Shown in pieces: positions 1-9,913 of a stretch of DNA of 64,000 bases. The stretch is taken from positions 1 through 64,000 of the forward strand of contig JADJUV010000018.1 in assembly GCA_016716885.1 (NCBI GenBank), read 5' to 3'. The DNA is from Candidatus Trichofilum aggregatum (GTDB taxonomy: Bacteria > Chloroflexota > Anaerolineae > Promineifilales > Promineifilaceae). How positions within the stretch are numbered: position 1 is the stretch's first letter; the number at the start of each line of letters is the position of its first letter. The notes under the pieces are model-generated. The model worked only from the letters and a program-made list of their open reading frames with translations. It was not told the DNA's origin and searched no databases. The position numbers and the translations under genes are program-made.

Positions 1-622
1 GTAATGGTTCGCTCTTCGGTGATAGTGTTGGTGGCGGTGATGTTGTTCATAACGGGGGGCAAGGAAGCGTCAAAGGTGTCCCAGGTCATGGCGGTTACGC
101 GCTCATCTACACCCAGGAAGTCGCCAGCACCAAAGATGACGTAACGAATGTTGCCGTCTCTATCTACAAGCAGTTCGGAAATTTCACCGACATCTTCATC
201 GGCGTCGTTAACAATGTTCATACCAATCAGGTCAGTGACCAGCATGACATTTGTTTCGGTCATGGTGCCTGTCGCGACGCTGGTGCTGGTAGCCATGGGG
301 TGGCTATGGCAACGGTAGCCGTTTCTTCCATCATGGGGGTGTCTGTTTGTACGACTACCGGGGTCTCCATTTCTGTGACTACCGGTGTGATGGCTTCATT
401 GTCGTTGCCGTTGTCATTGCTGTTGTCGTTGTCATTATCTGTGTCAACGGTAACGACAGGGGTCAAATCGGTATCAAAGACCGTGGTAACGGTTTCACTA
501 CCTAACCCACCGCCAGCACCGGGGGTTCCGGCCTGGTTGTTGTCATCGCAAGCGACAACGAAAACAGTGATAAGCAGGAACGATAGGATAAACGTCATCC
601 AGTTGTGTCTTTTTGTGTTCAT
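1..622 (-). CDS. PRC-barrel domain lipoprotein, frameshifted and cut by the window edge
   Basis: The first frame (260-622) starts at ATG 622, nine bases after a GAGGAG ribosome site. It gives a lipoprotein signal ending in the lipobox V-V-A-C (Cys25), followed by a Gly/Thr and Asn/Asp-rich linker. It then hits a stop. In another frame, from about 296 to the left edge, the strand encodes a clear PRC-barrel: L-I-G-M-N-I-V-N, then D-V-G-E-I-S-E-L-L-V-D-R-D-G and R-Y-V-I-F-G-A-G. Adding one base in the CCCC run (plus-strand GGGG at 297-300) joins the two frames. PRC-barrels are small beta-barrels found in RNA-processing, photosynthetic and secreted proteins; here an extracytoplasmic, membrane-anchored role is inferred. 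The function is otherwise unknown. The alternative is a separate gene starting at ATG 296, but that would leave the signal peptide without a domain. Confidence 0.75.
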
Positions 623-902
623 AGTTTTCATCTCCTCATGTTTACTACTTAAAAACTTACAAAGTGGCTTCTTAGGGAAGGAGGAGCAACCCAAAGCCTG
701 CTCCCCCTTGCCCGCAACCATTAATGATACGGGAAACGCGGCCGCGAGCCTGATGCTCCTGTACTTTATTGTTTTGTACCTACCGCCTTATTTTTCTAAC
801 CCGTAGTTACCAGGTATTTTCTAGGACTTTGGTACTGAGTTTGCGGCTGTCTCGTGAGATTGGGGCACAAACGGGCTATAGGGTCTTCAGGTTTTGAGGG
901 GG

Positions 903-1964
903 TTAGGAATGGAGCAGGGTGAGGACGAGGGTTTCTATGGGAGATAGGCCGAATTCGGTGGAGGGTGTTGTGCGGTTCTCGGGATCAGGAGCCGCGGCCG
1001 CAAGCTCACCCGACATATACGCCGTCAGAATAGCCGGGTGCACATAATATTGGCGACAGACGGTTGGGGTATTGCCCAACGCGGCCGCGGCCTGCTTAAT
1101 CGCTGCCACGATATTCTTCTGCCCTTCCGTTTCTGAAGCGGGTGGGGGCAAGATTGCCAGACAATGAGTGACCGTAACCGTGGCTCCCCAGGTGCGGAAT
1201 ACCTTGGCCGTAAAAGGCTGACCCATATTTTCATGCAGGTAGGCATTTACATCCGAGGAAGTGAGGATTTGATAGGAGCCATCTTCGGCCAGATATTGAA
1301 AAAGCATCTGCCCCGGCAACTCCTGGCACTTTCGCACCAGCCGGGCCAGCCGTCGGCTACGCATGGTGACTTTCTGCTGCTTCCCCCCCTTGCCGGGAAA
1401 AGAAAAAGTCACCTGACTGCCATTAACAACCGTGTGTTCGGTGTGCAGTGTGGTTAGGCCGTAACTGCTGTTGGCGGCGGCATAGGCCATGTTGCCAATG
1501 CGTAAGTGGGTTTCATCTAACAGACGAACGACCAGGGCGATTACTTTGGGGCGGGTGAGACCGCGGCCGCGTAAATCTTCTTCCACCTGCTCCCGCAAAG
1601 GGGGCAGAGCTTCACCAAAAGCCACAAGCTGATTAAACTTAACCTCATCCCGCACCTTAGCCCAGCGGGGATGATAAATATACTGCTTGCGCCCCTTGTC
1701 ATCCCGCCCCGTGGCCTGAATATGCCCATCAGGCAAGGCACAAATCCACACATGCGTCCACGCCGGGGGAATTACCAGCGCCTCAAACCGTTTACGCAAT
1801 GCTTTATCTTTAACCGTTTGACCCTTGGCATCCCTGTAGGTGAACCCACGCCCGGCGCGTAGGCGCTGAAACCCCGGCTCTTCGTCACTCACATGACAAA
1901 GATTCGCCATCGCCGCCAATTCTTCCGTGCTTTCGACATTAAATTCAACGCCGTCTACCATCAT
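903..1964 (-). CDS. DNA topoisomerase IB (eukaryotic/poxvirus-like)
   Basis: This 353-residue protein relaxes supercoiled DNA through a 3'-phosphotyrosyl intermediate, in the cytoplasm, without ATP. The family pattern is complete: I-P-P-A-W-T-x-V-W-I near residues 65-74, the G-R-D-x-K-G-R-K-Q-Y-x-Y-H-P block near 86-99, L-L-D-E-T-x-L-R-I-G-N near 148-158, S-S-Y-G-L-T-T-L near 166-173, F-R-T-W-x-A-T-V near 256-263, and the catalytic tyrosine in Q-Y-Y-V-H-P (most likely Tyr307). The length matches bacterial type IB enzymes. It follows a membrane-protein gene by 14 bp and probably shares its transcript. Two or three iterated GCGGCCGC sites lie inside it. Type IB enzymes are patchy in bacteria, so its presence is informative but not unique. 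Confidence 0.95.
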   Translation of the reverse strand: MMVDGVEFNVESTEELAAMANLCHVSDEEPGFQRLRAGRGFTYRDAKGQTVKDKALRKRFEALVIPPAWTHVWICALPDGHIQATGRDDKGRKQYIYHPRWAKVRDEVKFNQLVAFGEALPPLREQVEEDLRGRGLTRPKVIALVVRLLDETHLRIGNMAYAAANSSYGLTTLHTEHTVVNGSQVTFSFPGKGGKQQKVTMRSRRLARLVRKCQELPGQMLFQYLAEDGSYQILTSSDVNAYLHENMGQPFTAKVFRTWGATVTVTHCLAILPPPASETEGQKNIVAAIKQAAAALGNTPTVCRQYYVHPAILTAYMSGELAAAAPDPENRTTPSTEFGLSPIETLVLTLLHS

Positions 1965-1978
1965 TTTTACCCTGTCGT

Positions 1979-2572
1979 TTACTCAGAGGTTAATTCCTCT
2001 TCGGCAAAGATTAAATCACTTAAATCCACCTCTTCGGGGCTTAACAAAAGGATCATGCTGGTGATGACGTTGTAGAGACTAAGAACAATGGTGACAACGA
2101 CGCCGCCGAGCGCGGCCGCGAAAATCAAAAGCAAGTAATAAAGCACGCTATACCACTCCGGCACCACAGCCTGTGATTCATTAAGCGGAATGCTCACAAA
2201 CATCAACAAGATCACCGAACCGATAAAGGCAATCGCATCCATAAAACCAATCTGCTGAATCCGATGGTAATGAATAGGGCGCAGATTGGTGCGTGCGCCC
2301 TGGCTAAGACTTAACAGCGTCAGCATAAGCGCCATAATCGTGGCCGAGGCAGTCATCACACTAGAACTGAGGAAATGCACCGAAGGCATCATCGCCTCCA
2401 ACAACCCCCTGGCCTCAAAATTCGTGATCCGCCCCGGCAGAATAACCCCAACCATAGAGATCAGGGCGGCTAACACGCCGCCTATGATCGCCTGGCGCGT
2501 ATCTACAATAAGAACCTTCTTGGGAAGTTCGTGCCCTCTCGGCTGATCAATTTCTGTTGTTTTCATAGACAT
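1979..2572 (-). CDS. Four-helix integral membrane protein of unknown function
   Basis: A 197-residue protein with about four hydrophobic segments, near residues 27-47, 70-95, 110-130 and 140-175, and an acidic C-terminal tail (E-E-V-D-L-S-D-L-I-F-A-E-E-E). The loop between segments 2 and 3 is basic, which suggests it is cytoplasmic. I recognise no catalytic motif and cannot name a family. It ends 14 bp before the topoisomerase IB start, so the two are likely cotranscribed. The start at 2572 is the first ATG; a second in-frame ATG lies two codons later. Confidence 0.7.
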   Translation of the reverse strand: MSMKTTEIDQPRGHELPKKVLIVDTRQAIIGGVLAALISMVGVILPGRITNFEARGLLEAMMPSVHFLSSSVMTASATIMALMLTLLSLSQGARTNLRPIHYHRIQQIGFMDAIAFIGSVILLMFVSIPLNESQAVVPEWYSVLYYLLLIFAAALGGVVVTIVLSLYNVITSMILLLSPEEVDLSDLIFAEEELTSE

Positions 2573-2980
2573 GGTGATTCAACTGGCTCACATGTGGGCT
2601 ACAGGGGTCAGCCCCAGACCAACTTGCCTTCTACCAATCTACGCGAGAATCTACTTTCAAGTAATATATCGGGGCACATGAAGCGGATACACATTTAGCA
2701 TATCTTCCCGACTAGCAAAATGGGCCGTATCCGTTAACCGGATAAGGCCCGCTCCCAGCAGAACGTGGTTCAATCTTTAGGCACTTACGCCCCAACACCG
2801 ACAAAAAATTGCCGATCCTCTTGAAAAATGGAAGGCTTTGGAAAATTTTGTACACGGATAGGAAAAACACAGATGGCTTTGGCTTTTATCCGTGTTTTTC
2901 CTATTCGTGTATACACCTTTTTCCAAGCGAAGTCTTGGAAAAGATGTAGACCCTAAGTACCTCAGCAGACGCAGGAGATT
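2573..2980. other. Intergenic region with a long hairpin repeat
   Basis: 408 bp separate the minus-strand membrane gene from the plus-strand recombinase. The only structure I see is a near-perfect inverted repeat: arm 2850-2870 pairs with about 2891-2913 around a 20-base loop, and weaker pairing continues outside it (gaaggctttggaaaa against ttttccaag). The core word TATCCGTGTTTTTCC recurs near 54,144-54,176. A ribosome-site-like AGGAG at 2973-2977 belongs to the recombinase. No promoter stands out. Confidence 0.6.
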
Positions 2981-4237
2981 TTGCACCGGCCATTTAACGG
3001 TGGTTTAATGAATAGAAGCAGAAGATTGAACCCAATTGATCGTTACAATGGGCTAACACCAGGATCGTTACTGAATGGTGGCGAGGACGAAAAGCAGATG
3101 AATGAAAAACCAGGCATGGAATTGGTGCTGAGAAATGAGGGGCATGATCTCGCGGCCGCGGGCCAGATTGCCAATCAAACGGCCAGTGACTACCTCTTTG
3201 CTGATTACCGACAGCGTCGCGCCAGGCAAACCATCCAAACACAATTGGCCGCCCTGGTATTGTGGGTGGAATATTTGCGCGAAGTGGGCGCGGCCGCGAC
3301 ATTAGTGACAAACGCCAAACTTTGGGCACAGGTCACGTTATCACCCGAGGAGCAGACCCAATGCAGGGCCTATGCCGAACAACAACGACAATCACTGCCA
3401 ATTGTGTACAGTGCGCTTTTTTGCCAGCACGTTCCCCTGGCCTGGCAGGGCGTTACCTGGGGATTGGTAGAAGGGTTTGTCAAATGGATGCTCCGTGCGG
3501 GTTATAGCATTGCCAGCGTCAATAACCGGCTATCGGCGGTGAAGGTGTATGCCCGCTTAGCCACCAAAGCGGGCATGATCCCCCCGGCTGAACAGGCCCT
3601 GATTCGGGAAGTGCGTGGTTATGGTTTGACGGAAGGTAAACGCGTGGATGAGGTGCGGCCGCGGACTCGCCTCGGTCACAAAAAAGAAGAGGCGCTGGTG
3701 CTGACGGCCGAACAGGCCCGCCGCTTAAAAAGCCAACACCCGACCACCCCCCAAGGGATTCGTGACCGGTTGCTCATCTGCCTGTTGCTAGATTTGGGTA
3801 TCCGCGCCAGTGAGGTGGCCGGACTGAAGGTGGAAGATTTAGCCGAACCGGGTTTTGTGCGGGTCTATCGGCAGAAAACGAACACGACGGATCGGATGGA
3901 ACTCTCGCGGGATATTGGGCAGGCCCTGGAAGCATACAAACCACATTTGCGGCCGCGGGGCATTTTGCTTCGTGGTAGTCGTAAAAATGAAGAGCTAACC
4001 GACGATGTGATGTCGGTGCGGGCTGTGGGCAACCGCATTAAGATTCTGGGGCGGGACATTTTGGGCGTTTGGGAGCTTAGTCCCCACGATCTGCGCCATA
4101 CCTGGGCCACCCACGCCGCCAAAAAGAGCAATCCGTTTGTGTTAAGGGATGCCGGGGGGTGGACCAATATGCAAACGCCAGGTCGGTACGTGGAACGGAG
4201 CAAAGTGGCAAACGAGGGGATTCAACTGGAATATTGA
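2981..4237 (+). CDS. Tyrosine recombinase / phage-type integrase
   Basis: A site-specific recombinase that cuts and rejoins DNA through a phosphotyrosine. The C-terminal catalytic domain shows Arg275 in G-I-R-A-S-E-V, a probable Lys near residue 299, His369 and Arg372 in H-D-L-R-H-T-W-A-T-H, Trp394 in G-G-W and the nucleophile Tyr403 in R-Y-V-E-R. An N-terminal SAM-like core-binding domain covers about residues 70-215. The longest frame begins at TTG 2981, three bases after AGGAG, which is a tight spacing. ATG 3008 or ATG 3098 (preceded by GAGG) are alternatives and would trim a poorly conserved leader. At about 420 residues it is longer than XerC/XerD. No attachment site, tRNA or other phage gene is nearby, so it may be a stand-alone or relic mobile-element integrase. 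Confidence 0.9.
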   Translation: MHRPFNGGLMNRSRRLNPIDRYNGLTPGSLLNGGEDEKQMNEKPGMELVLRNEGHDLAAAGQIANQTASDYLFADYRQRRARQTIQTQLAALVLWVEYLREVGAAATLVTNAKLWAQVTLSPEEQTQCRAYAEQQRQSLPIVYSALFCQHVPLAWQGVTWGLVEGFVKWMLRAGYSIASVNNRLSAVKVYARLATKAGMIPPAEQALIREVRGYGLTEGKRVDEVRPRTRLGHKKEEALVLTAEQARRLKSQHPTTPQGIRDRLLICLLLDLGIRASEVAGLKVEDLAEPGFVRVYRQKTNTTDRMELSRDIGQALEAYKPHLRPRGILLRGSRKNEELTDDVMSVRAVGNRIKILGRDILGVWELSPHDLRHTWATHAAKKSNPFVLRDAGGWTNMQTPGRYVERSKVANEGIQLEY

Positions 4238-4572
4238 TGCTTTGCTCGTCACAACCAGAAGACTTTCGACAAACTCAGCCCGCTATGGTTCACTCTGTTA
4301 TCGAAAAGAAGGTTTCGTAAGTGCGACCAGGCTCGTGGGCGGCCTTCGACAAACTCAGCCCGCTAAAGCGGTCACTACAAACCAAAACCCCCAATGATCA
4401 TCTGAACAACGAAAGTATTATAGTATTATGGTATGATTGTAGCTTGTGCTCCTGCGTTACTAGAGGCATTTGCCCTCTAACAACCTCACCGAAGCCCACC
4501 GTCCCACCCACTTACGAACCCACCGAAGCCCTCCGTTCCACCCACCTATAAACTGACAATAGGAGACTTGCC
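4238..4572. repeat. Intergenic repeat cluster
   Basis: This 335-bp gap holds two direct copies of TTCGACAAACTCAGCCCGCTA (about 4264-4284 and 4344-4364). The second runs into CCCGCTAAAGCGGTCACTACAAACC, one arm of the palindromic family seen complete at 8293-8342 and 26656-26704. The short run CACCGAAGCCC-CCGTTCCACCCAC also repeats near 4488-4548. The ribosome site AATAGGAGACTTGCC just before 4573 serves the nuclease. Confidence 0.65.
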
Positions 4573-7500
4573 ATGCGATTTCGCTCTGCTTTGTTCACAC
4601 GGCGTTGTTTCATCGTTGCTATGCTGTTCGCCACCCTGCTATTTCTTGGTGTGCGACCAGCTCAGGCTGTTTCACCCAACATCGTCATCAGCCAGGTGTA
4701 TGGCGGTGGCGGTAACAGTGGCGCAACCTATACCCACGATTTTATCGAGTTATTTAATCGAGGTAGTGCCCCGTTTCCTTAACCGGCTGGTCGGTGCAAT
4801 ATGCCAGTGCCACGGGAACCGGTAATTTTGGCTCGACTACCACAGCCATCACTCCTTTGAGTGGGACACTGGCACCGGGTCAATATCTGTTGATCCAAGA
4901 AGCACAAGGCGCTGGTGGCACAGCGCCCCTGCCAACCCCCGATGTAACCGATACGACCCCCATTGCTATGAGCGGCACGGGGGGGAAGGTCGCTTTGGTG
5001 AATACAAACACGCCTTTGGGCTGTAATGGTAATGCCAACGTTTGTTCACCCGCTTCTCTGGCGACAATCGTTGATCTGGTGGGCTGGGATGGGGCTAACT
5101 ATTATGAAGGCAGCGCGGCCGCGCCCGCCACAACCAATTCAACCGCCGTCGCCCGTAATGAGAACGGCTGTGCCGACACCGATAACAACGGCGCCGACTT
5201 CACGGCCGGTGCGCCCAATCCACGCAACACCGCCACCCCGCTCAATCCCTGCTTAACCACTGCCACGCCAAAAATCAACGAATTTTCGGCCAGCACCGCC
5301 GGTACCGACGTGGAGTATGTAGAGATTTTTGGCACCCCCAATACCGATTACTCGGCTTATACCGTTCTGGAGATTGAAGGGGAAGCCCCAGGAATTGGCG
5401 TCGTGGACGAGGTCATCGCGGTGGGTATGACCGATGCGGCTGGCTTCTGGTTAGGTAGCCTGCCCGCCAATGCCCTGGAAAATGGCACGCTTACCCTGCT
5501 ACTCGTGGAAAACTTTACGGGGGCGCTCAATCTTGACCTGGACACAAACAATGATGGCACGTTTGATAACACCCCTTGGGATGCGGTCGTGGATGCTGTG
5601 GCCGTATATGATGGCACCGCCGGTGATCTCACCTTTGGCCTGCCTGCCCTGGGACCCAACTATGACGGGGTCGGTCCCTTTGCGCCGGGTGGGGCGTCTC
5701 GTTACCCGGATGGTTATGATACCGACGCGGCCGCGGACTGGGTGCGCAACGACTTCGATCTGGCCGGTATCCCCGGTTTTCCCGGCACACTTGGCCCCGG
5801 CGAAGCCCTCAATACCCCCGGTGCCCCGAACCAGCTTTACGTAGCCCCACCCGAAACGTGTGGTGATGCGTACACCCCCATTTACACCGTACAAGGCACA
5901 GGAGCGACCAGTCCTCTGGTGGGCCAGGAACTCTCCATTGAGGGTATTGTGGTCGGTGACTTCCAGAACAATGCTGCGGCCGATAACGGGGACCTGAACG
6001 GTTTTCATGTGCAAGACCCGGTTGGGGATGGTGACGCCAGCAGTTCCGATGGACTCTTCGTCTTTGCTCCGGGTGGTATGGATGTGGCTGTTGGTGATGC
6101 CGTGCGTGTGCGTGGCGCTGTGTCTGAGTTTAACGGCCTGACCGAGATCACCGCCGCCCAAATCTGGCTCTGTTCCACCGGCCATAGTGTAACCCCGACT
6201 AGCTTATCGCTGCCGGTTGCCACTGTTAATGATTTTGAACCCTACGAAGGCATGTTGGTAACCTTCCCGCAGTCGCTCACTATCGCTGAATATTTCAACT
6301 TTGACCGCTTTGGCGAGATTGTGCTGAGTTCCGAGCGGCATCTGACCCCTACGGCGGAATATGAACCGGGCGCGGCCGCGATCCAGGCGGCGCAAGAAAT
6401 CCTGCTTGACCGTATCACCCTGGACGATGGCCGCACAGCCCAGAACCCAGACCCGGCCATTCACCCTAATGGGGGGGTGTTTGACCTGACCAACTTGTTC
6501 CGAGGCGGCGACACGGTGCAAAACGTGACCGGGGTATTGGACTTCTCCTTTGGTCTATATCGCATTCAGCCCACCGCCGGGGCCGATTACACCAATGAAA
6601 ACCCCCGTACCGCCCAACCTGACGAGGTGGGTGGCAACTTAAAGGTCGCTTCCTTCAACGTTCTCAACTACTTCACTACCCTGGACAGTGGAGCTTTCAT
6701 CTGTGGCCCGGCGGGCAATCAAGAATGCCGTGGTGCTGATAACGCCACCGAATTTACCCGCCAGCGCGACAAGATCATCGCTGCCCTGGTAGCCATTAAC
6801 GCCGATGTGGTGGGGTTAATTGAGATTGAGAACCATCCCGGCAATGTGCCCACCGCCGACCTGGTGAGTGGTCTCAATGACATTTTGGGGGCTGGCACTT
6901 ACGACTACATTGCCACGGGTGCCATTGGCACCGATGCCATTCGGGTCGCCATGATCTACAAACCGGCCTCGGTGTCTCCTGTCGGTGCTTACGCCGTTTT
7001 GGATACAACCGTAGATGCCCGGTTCCTGGACACCTTCAACCGCCCCACCCTGGCCCAAACCTTCCAGGATAACACCACCGGTGGCATTGTTACTGTGGCC
7101 GTGAACCATCTGAAATCCAAAGGGTCGGACTGTAATGGGATAGGTGATCCGGATACGGGTGACGGTTCGGGTAACTGTAATCTGACGCGCCAGGCCGCGG
7201 CCGCGGCCCTGGTTGATTGGCTGGCTACCGACCCCACCGATAGTGGCGATGCTGACTTCCTCATCATCGGCGACCTGAATTCCTATGATAAGGAAGACCC
7301 GATTGACACCATCCTACTGGGTTCCGACGACACAGCCGGCACGGGTGATGATTACACCGACTTGCTTTACCAGTGGCTCGGCGAAGCCGCCTACTCTTAC
7401 GTTTTCGATGGGCAGATTGGTTATCTCGACCACGCATTAGCCAATGTTAACTTAACGAGTCAGGTGAGTGGGGTCACGGTCTGGCACATTAACGCTGATG

Positions 7501-8072
7501 AAGCCGATCTGATTGACTACGACACATCCTTCAAAGGACCCAACCAGGACGCCATCTACGCCCCAGATGCCTATCGCTCATCGGATCATGACCCGGTGAT
7601 TGTCGGCCTGAACCTGGTCGCTAGTTGTAACGGCCTTCCTGCCACCATCATCGGCACGCCGGGCAATGATGTCATTCAGGGCACGAACGGAAATGATGTT
7701 ATTGTGGCTATGGCTGGCAACGACACCATCTTCGGCAATAACGGTCATGATGTGATTTGTGGTGATGGGGGTAATGACACGCTCCGCGGCAACAATGGCA
7801 ACGACACACTGCTAGGCGGTGCCGGGAACGACGTGTTCCATGGAGACAACGGCAACGACACACTGCTGGGCGGCGCCGGGAATGACGTACTCCATGGCGA
7901 CAACGGCAACGATTGGTTGGATGGGGGAGCCAATGATGATACGTTGTTTGGTATCAAAGGGGACGATACGTTGACAGGTGGCTGGGGTGCTGATTCGTTC
8001 AGCGGCGGTCAGGGTAGCGATACCAATACCGATTTCTATGCTGTAGAAGGGGATACCAGCGACGGAACCTAG
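4573..8072 (+). CDS. Secreted multidomain nuclease: lamin-tail, OB-fold, EEP nuclease, RTX repeats (frameshifted)
   Basis: A large extracellular DNase of the ExeM/NucH type, about 1,165 residues once one base is restored. ATG 4573 follows AGGAG and gives a signal peptide ending R-P-A-Q-A. Then come a lamin-tail domain (I-V-I-S-Q-V-Y-G-G-G-G), a second lamin-tail-like module (K-I-N-E-F, V-E-Y-V-E-I-F-G), a YhcR-like OB-fold (G-I-V-V-G-D-F ... V-R-V-R-G), an endonuclease/exonuclease/phosphatase core (V-A-S-F-N-V-L-N, G-L-I-E-I-E-N, G-D-L-N-S-Y, S-S-D-H-D-P-V-I-V) and nine or so calcium-binding G-G-x-G-N-D repeats. The reading frame breaks at the CCCC of 4769-4772; one missing C explains the early stop at 4780-4782. 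The ATG at 4794 is therefore not a true start. The RTX tail suggests type I secretion and extracellular DNA scavenging (inferred). Confidence 0.9.
7797..7904 (+). repeat. 54-bp tandem duplication inside the RTX region
   Basis: Two consecutive 54-bp units encode G-N-D-T-L-L-G-G-A-G-N-D-V-(F/L)-H-G-D-N. The copies differ at a handful of bases, so the RTX array has grown by recent duplication of an 18-residue unit. Confidence 0.8.
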
Positions 8073-8365
8073 GACTGTATGGTACGGTAGAGGCCGGCCT
8101 TATAAATGCCCAAGCGAGGGCAACTACAAGGTCAGCCTCTATCCTAAATCATTTGTGTTTATACAGATGCCTTTCCCGCGGGGGTTCTCTGGGGCCCGGC
8201 CCGCGCGCGTGGGGGCTTCGCGGGGCGGTCCTGTAGACATCTTTCTTGGGTCTTATTATGGTTGTTCAGATAATCATTTGGAGTCTTGGTTCGTAGTGAC
8301 CGCTTTAGCGGGCTAACACCAGCCCGCTAAAGCGGTCACTACAAACAAAATCTTTTTCTTGAAAG
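8073..8365. repeat. Intergenic repeats with a perfect 22-bp-arm palindrome
   Basis: The segment 8293-8342 reads GTAGTGACCGCTTTAGCGGGCT, a short spacer, then its exact reverse complement. Flanks (ATCATTTGGAGTCTTGGTT before, ACAAAATCTTTTTCTTGAAAG after) recur at 15,650-15,800 and 26,638-26,655. It lies between convergent genes and could act as a bidirectional transcription stop. The stretch 8175-8232 is extremely GC-rich with nested short palindromes (CCCGCGGGGG, GGCCCGGCCCGCGCGCG). Confidence 0.75.
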
Positions 8366-9913
8366 CTATAGCCTCTCTCCGGCCATGAGTAATCCCAACT
8401 TCTCCGGCGTGGCCTCTGCCCCTTCCACAATGCCCATAATTTCCCCCTGAAAAATCACCGCAATGCGGTCTGACAAGGCCAGCACCTCATCCAGGTCTTC
8501 GGAAATGAGCAAGGTAGCGGTTCCCTTTTCTCGTTGGGCGATGAGGCAATCCCGCACATATTCGGTTGCGCCGATGTCCAGCCCACGGGTGGGTTGAGCG
8601 GCGATGAGCACCCTGGGGGCACGCGCCAGCTCCCGCGCCAGAATTACCTTTTGGGCATTACCGCCGGAGAGATTTTTGATGGGGGTTTCCAGGGAAGGTG
8701 TTTTGACGGCAAAATTTTGGACTAACTCGGCTGATTTTCGGGCAATGGCCTTAAAATCGAAGATGCCCCAATTGGCGTAAGGGGGTTTGTCGTTCTCGCG
8801 CAAAATAAGGTTTTCCGAAATGGTGAACTCCTTGATCATGCCATCCCGGTTACGTTCTTCGGGGATGTAGCTCAGGCCGTGGGCGATCATCTGGGCCGGA
8901 ACCTGCCCGGTGACGTCTTCCCCATCAAGCCACAAACGGCCACCGGTCTGCGGCCGCAACCCCGCCACCACTTCCGCCAGTTCCATCTGTCCATTCCCGG
9001 ATACGCCCGCCAGCCCCACAATCTCCCCGGCCCGCACTTCCAGCGAAACCCCACGCAGACCCGGTACACCCCGATCACTTTGGGCCGCTATCTTGTCCAG
9101 GGTTAACCGAGTTTCCCCAATTGCCACCGGTGGCCGATCCGGGTTCAAGTTTAGCTCGCGCCCTACCATCATGCGGGCCAGATCAGCCTTGTTGGTGTCA
9201 CAGGTAGCCGTCGCGCCCACATTGCGGCCATCACGCAGAACCGTCACCCGGTCTGTAAAGGCCATCACCTCATGCAGTTTGTGAGAAATAAAAATGAGGG
9301 CATGGCCGTCATTCGCCATTTGCTTCAGGGTGACAAAAAACTCGTCTACTTCCTGGGGCGTGAGGACGGCGGTTGGTTCGTCCAGAATGAGAAGAGCTGC
9401 CCCCCGGTACAAGGCTTTGATAATCTCCACCCGCTGCTGTTGTCCCACTGAAAGTTGCCAGATATACGCTTTGGGGTCTACCAGCAACCCGTACAATTGG
9501 GCCAGTTCGATAATCCGCGCCGACACTTTGTCCAAATCGGTCAGCATCCCTCTGGATGAGGGCAGGCCAAGGGCCACGTTTTCGGCCACGGTAAGTGAAT
9601 CTACCAGCATAAAATGTTGGTGGATCATGCCAACACCGAGCCGGATCGCGGCCGCGGGGGAGTTGATCGTCACCGGATGCCCATCAAAAAGAATCTCCCC
9701 TTCATTGGGTTGATACAGCCCGTAAAGCTGTTTCATCAGCGTGCTTTTGCCAGCCCCATTTTCACCCAACAACGCATGAATCTCACCGGAGCGTACGTCA
9801 AAATCTACCCGGTCATTGGCTAACACACCGGGGAACCGTTTCACGATACCCCGCATTTCCATGTGGTTGATGCAGGGCCGACCGGAAGGGAGAACTCTGT
9901 TGGTTTGAGTCAT
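8366..9913 (-). CDS. BMP-type ABC importer, duplicated ATPase subunit
   Basis: A cytoplasmic ATPase with two ABC modules, as in ribose/nucleoside importers. Module 1 is intact: Walker A G-E-N-G-A-G-K-S-T, signature L-S-V-G-Q-Q-Q-R-V-E and Walker B L-L-I-L-D-E-P-T. Module 2 is degenerate: its Walker A is G-V-S-G-N-G-Q-M and its Walker B ends A-A-Q-P-T, while the signature L-S-G-G-N-A-Q-K-V is kept. This asymmetry is typical of the family. I prefer ATG 9913 over the longest frame, which starts at 9955; a still shorter start near 9862 is possible. It is the last gene of a four-gene set (two permeases, binding protein, ATPase), although a 381-bp gap with a repeat separates it from the binding protein. 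Confidence 0.93.
   Translation of the reverse strand: MTQTNRVLPSGRPCINHMEMRGIVKRFPGVLANDRVDFDVRSGEIHALLGENGAGKSTLMKQLYGLYQPNEGEILFDGHPVTINSPAAAIRLGVGMIHQHFMLVDSLTVAENVALGLPSSRGMLTDLDKVSARIIELAQLYGLLVDPKAYIWQLSVGQQQRVEIIKALYRGAALLILDEPTAVLTPQEVDEFFVTLKQMANDGHALIFISHKLHEVMAFTDRVTVLRDGRNVGATATCDTNKADLARMMVGRELNLNPDRPPVAIGETRLTLDKIAAQSDRGVPGLRGVSLEVRAGEIVGLAGVSGNGQMELAEVVAGLRPQTGGRLWLDGEDVTGQVPAQMIAHGLSYIPEERNRDGMIKEFTISENLILRENDKPPYANWGIFDFKAIARKSAELVQNFAVKTPSLETPIKNLSGGNAQKVILARELARAPRVLIAAQPTRGLDIGATEYVRDCLIAQREKGTATLLISEDLDEVLALSDRIAVIFQGEIMGIVEGAEATPEKLGLLMAGERL

Noticed and set aside
300..806. A 168-residue plus-strand open frame with hydrophobic repeats
   Set aside because: It is the antisense of the lipoprotein signal and linker; its repeated S-L-S-L pattern mirrors the Asn/Asp codons of the real gene.
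2981..4237. Integrated prophage or genomic island driven by the recombinase
   Set aside because: No phage genes, tRNA end or direct-repeat attachment sites could be seen around it in this window.
4794..8072. Nuclease gene starting at ATG 4794
   Set aside because: It would lack the signal peptide and first lamin-tail strands, which are present just upstream in a frame separated by one base.
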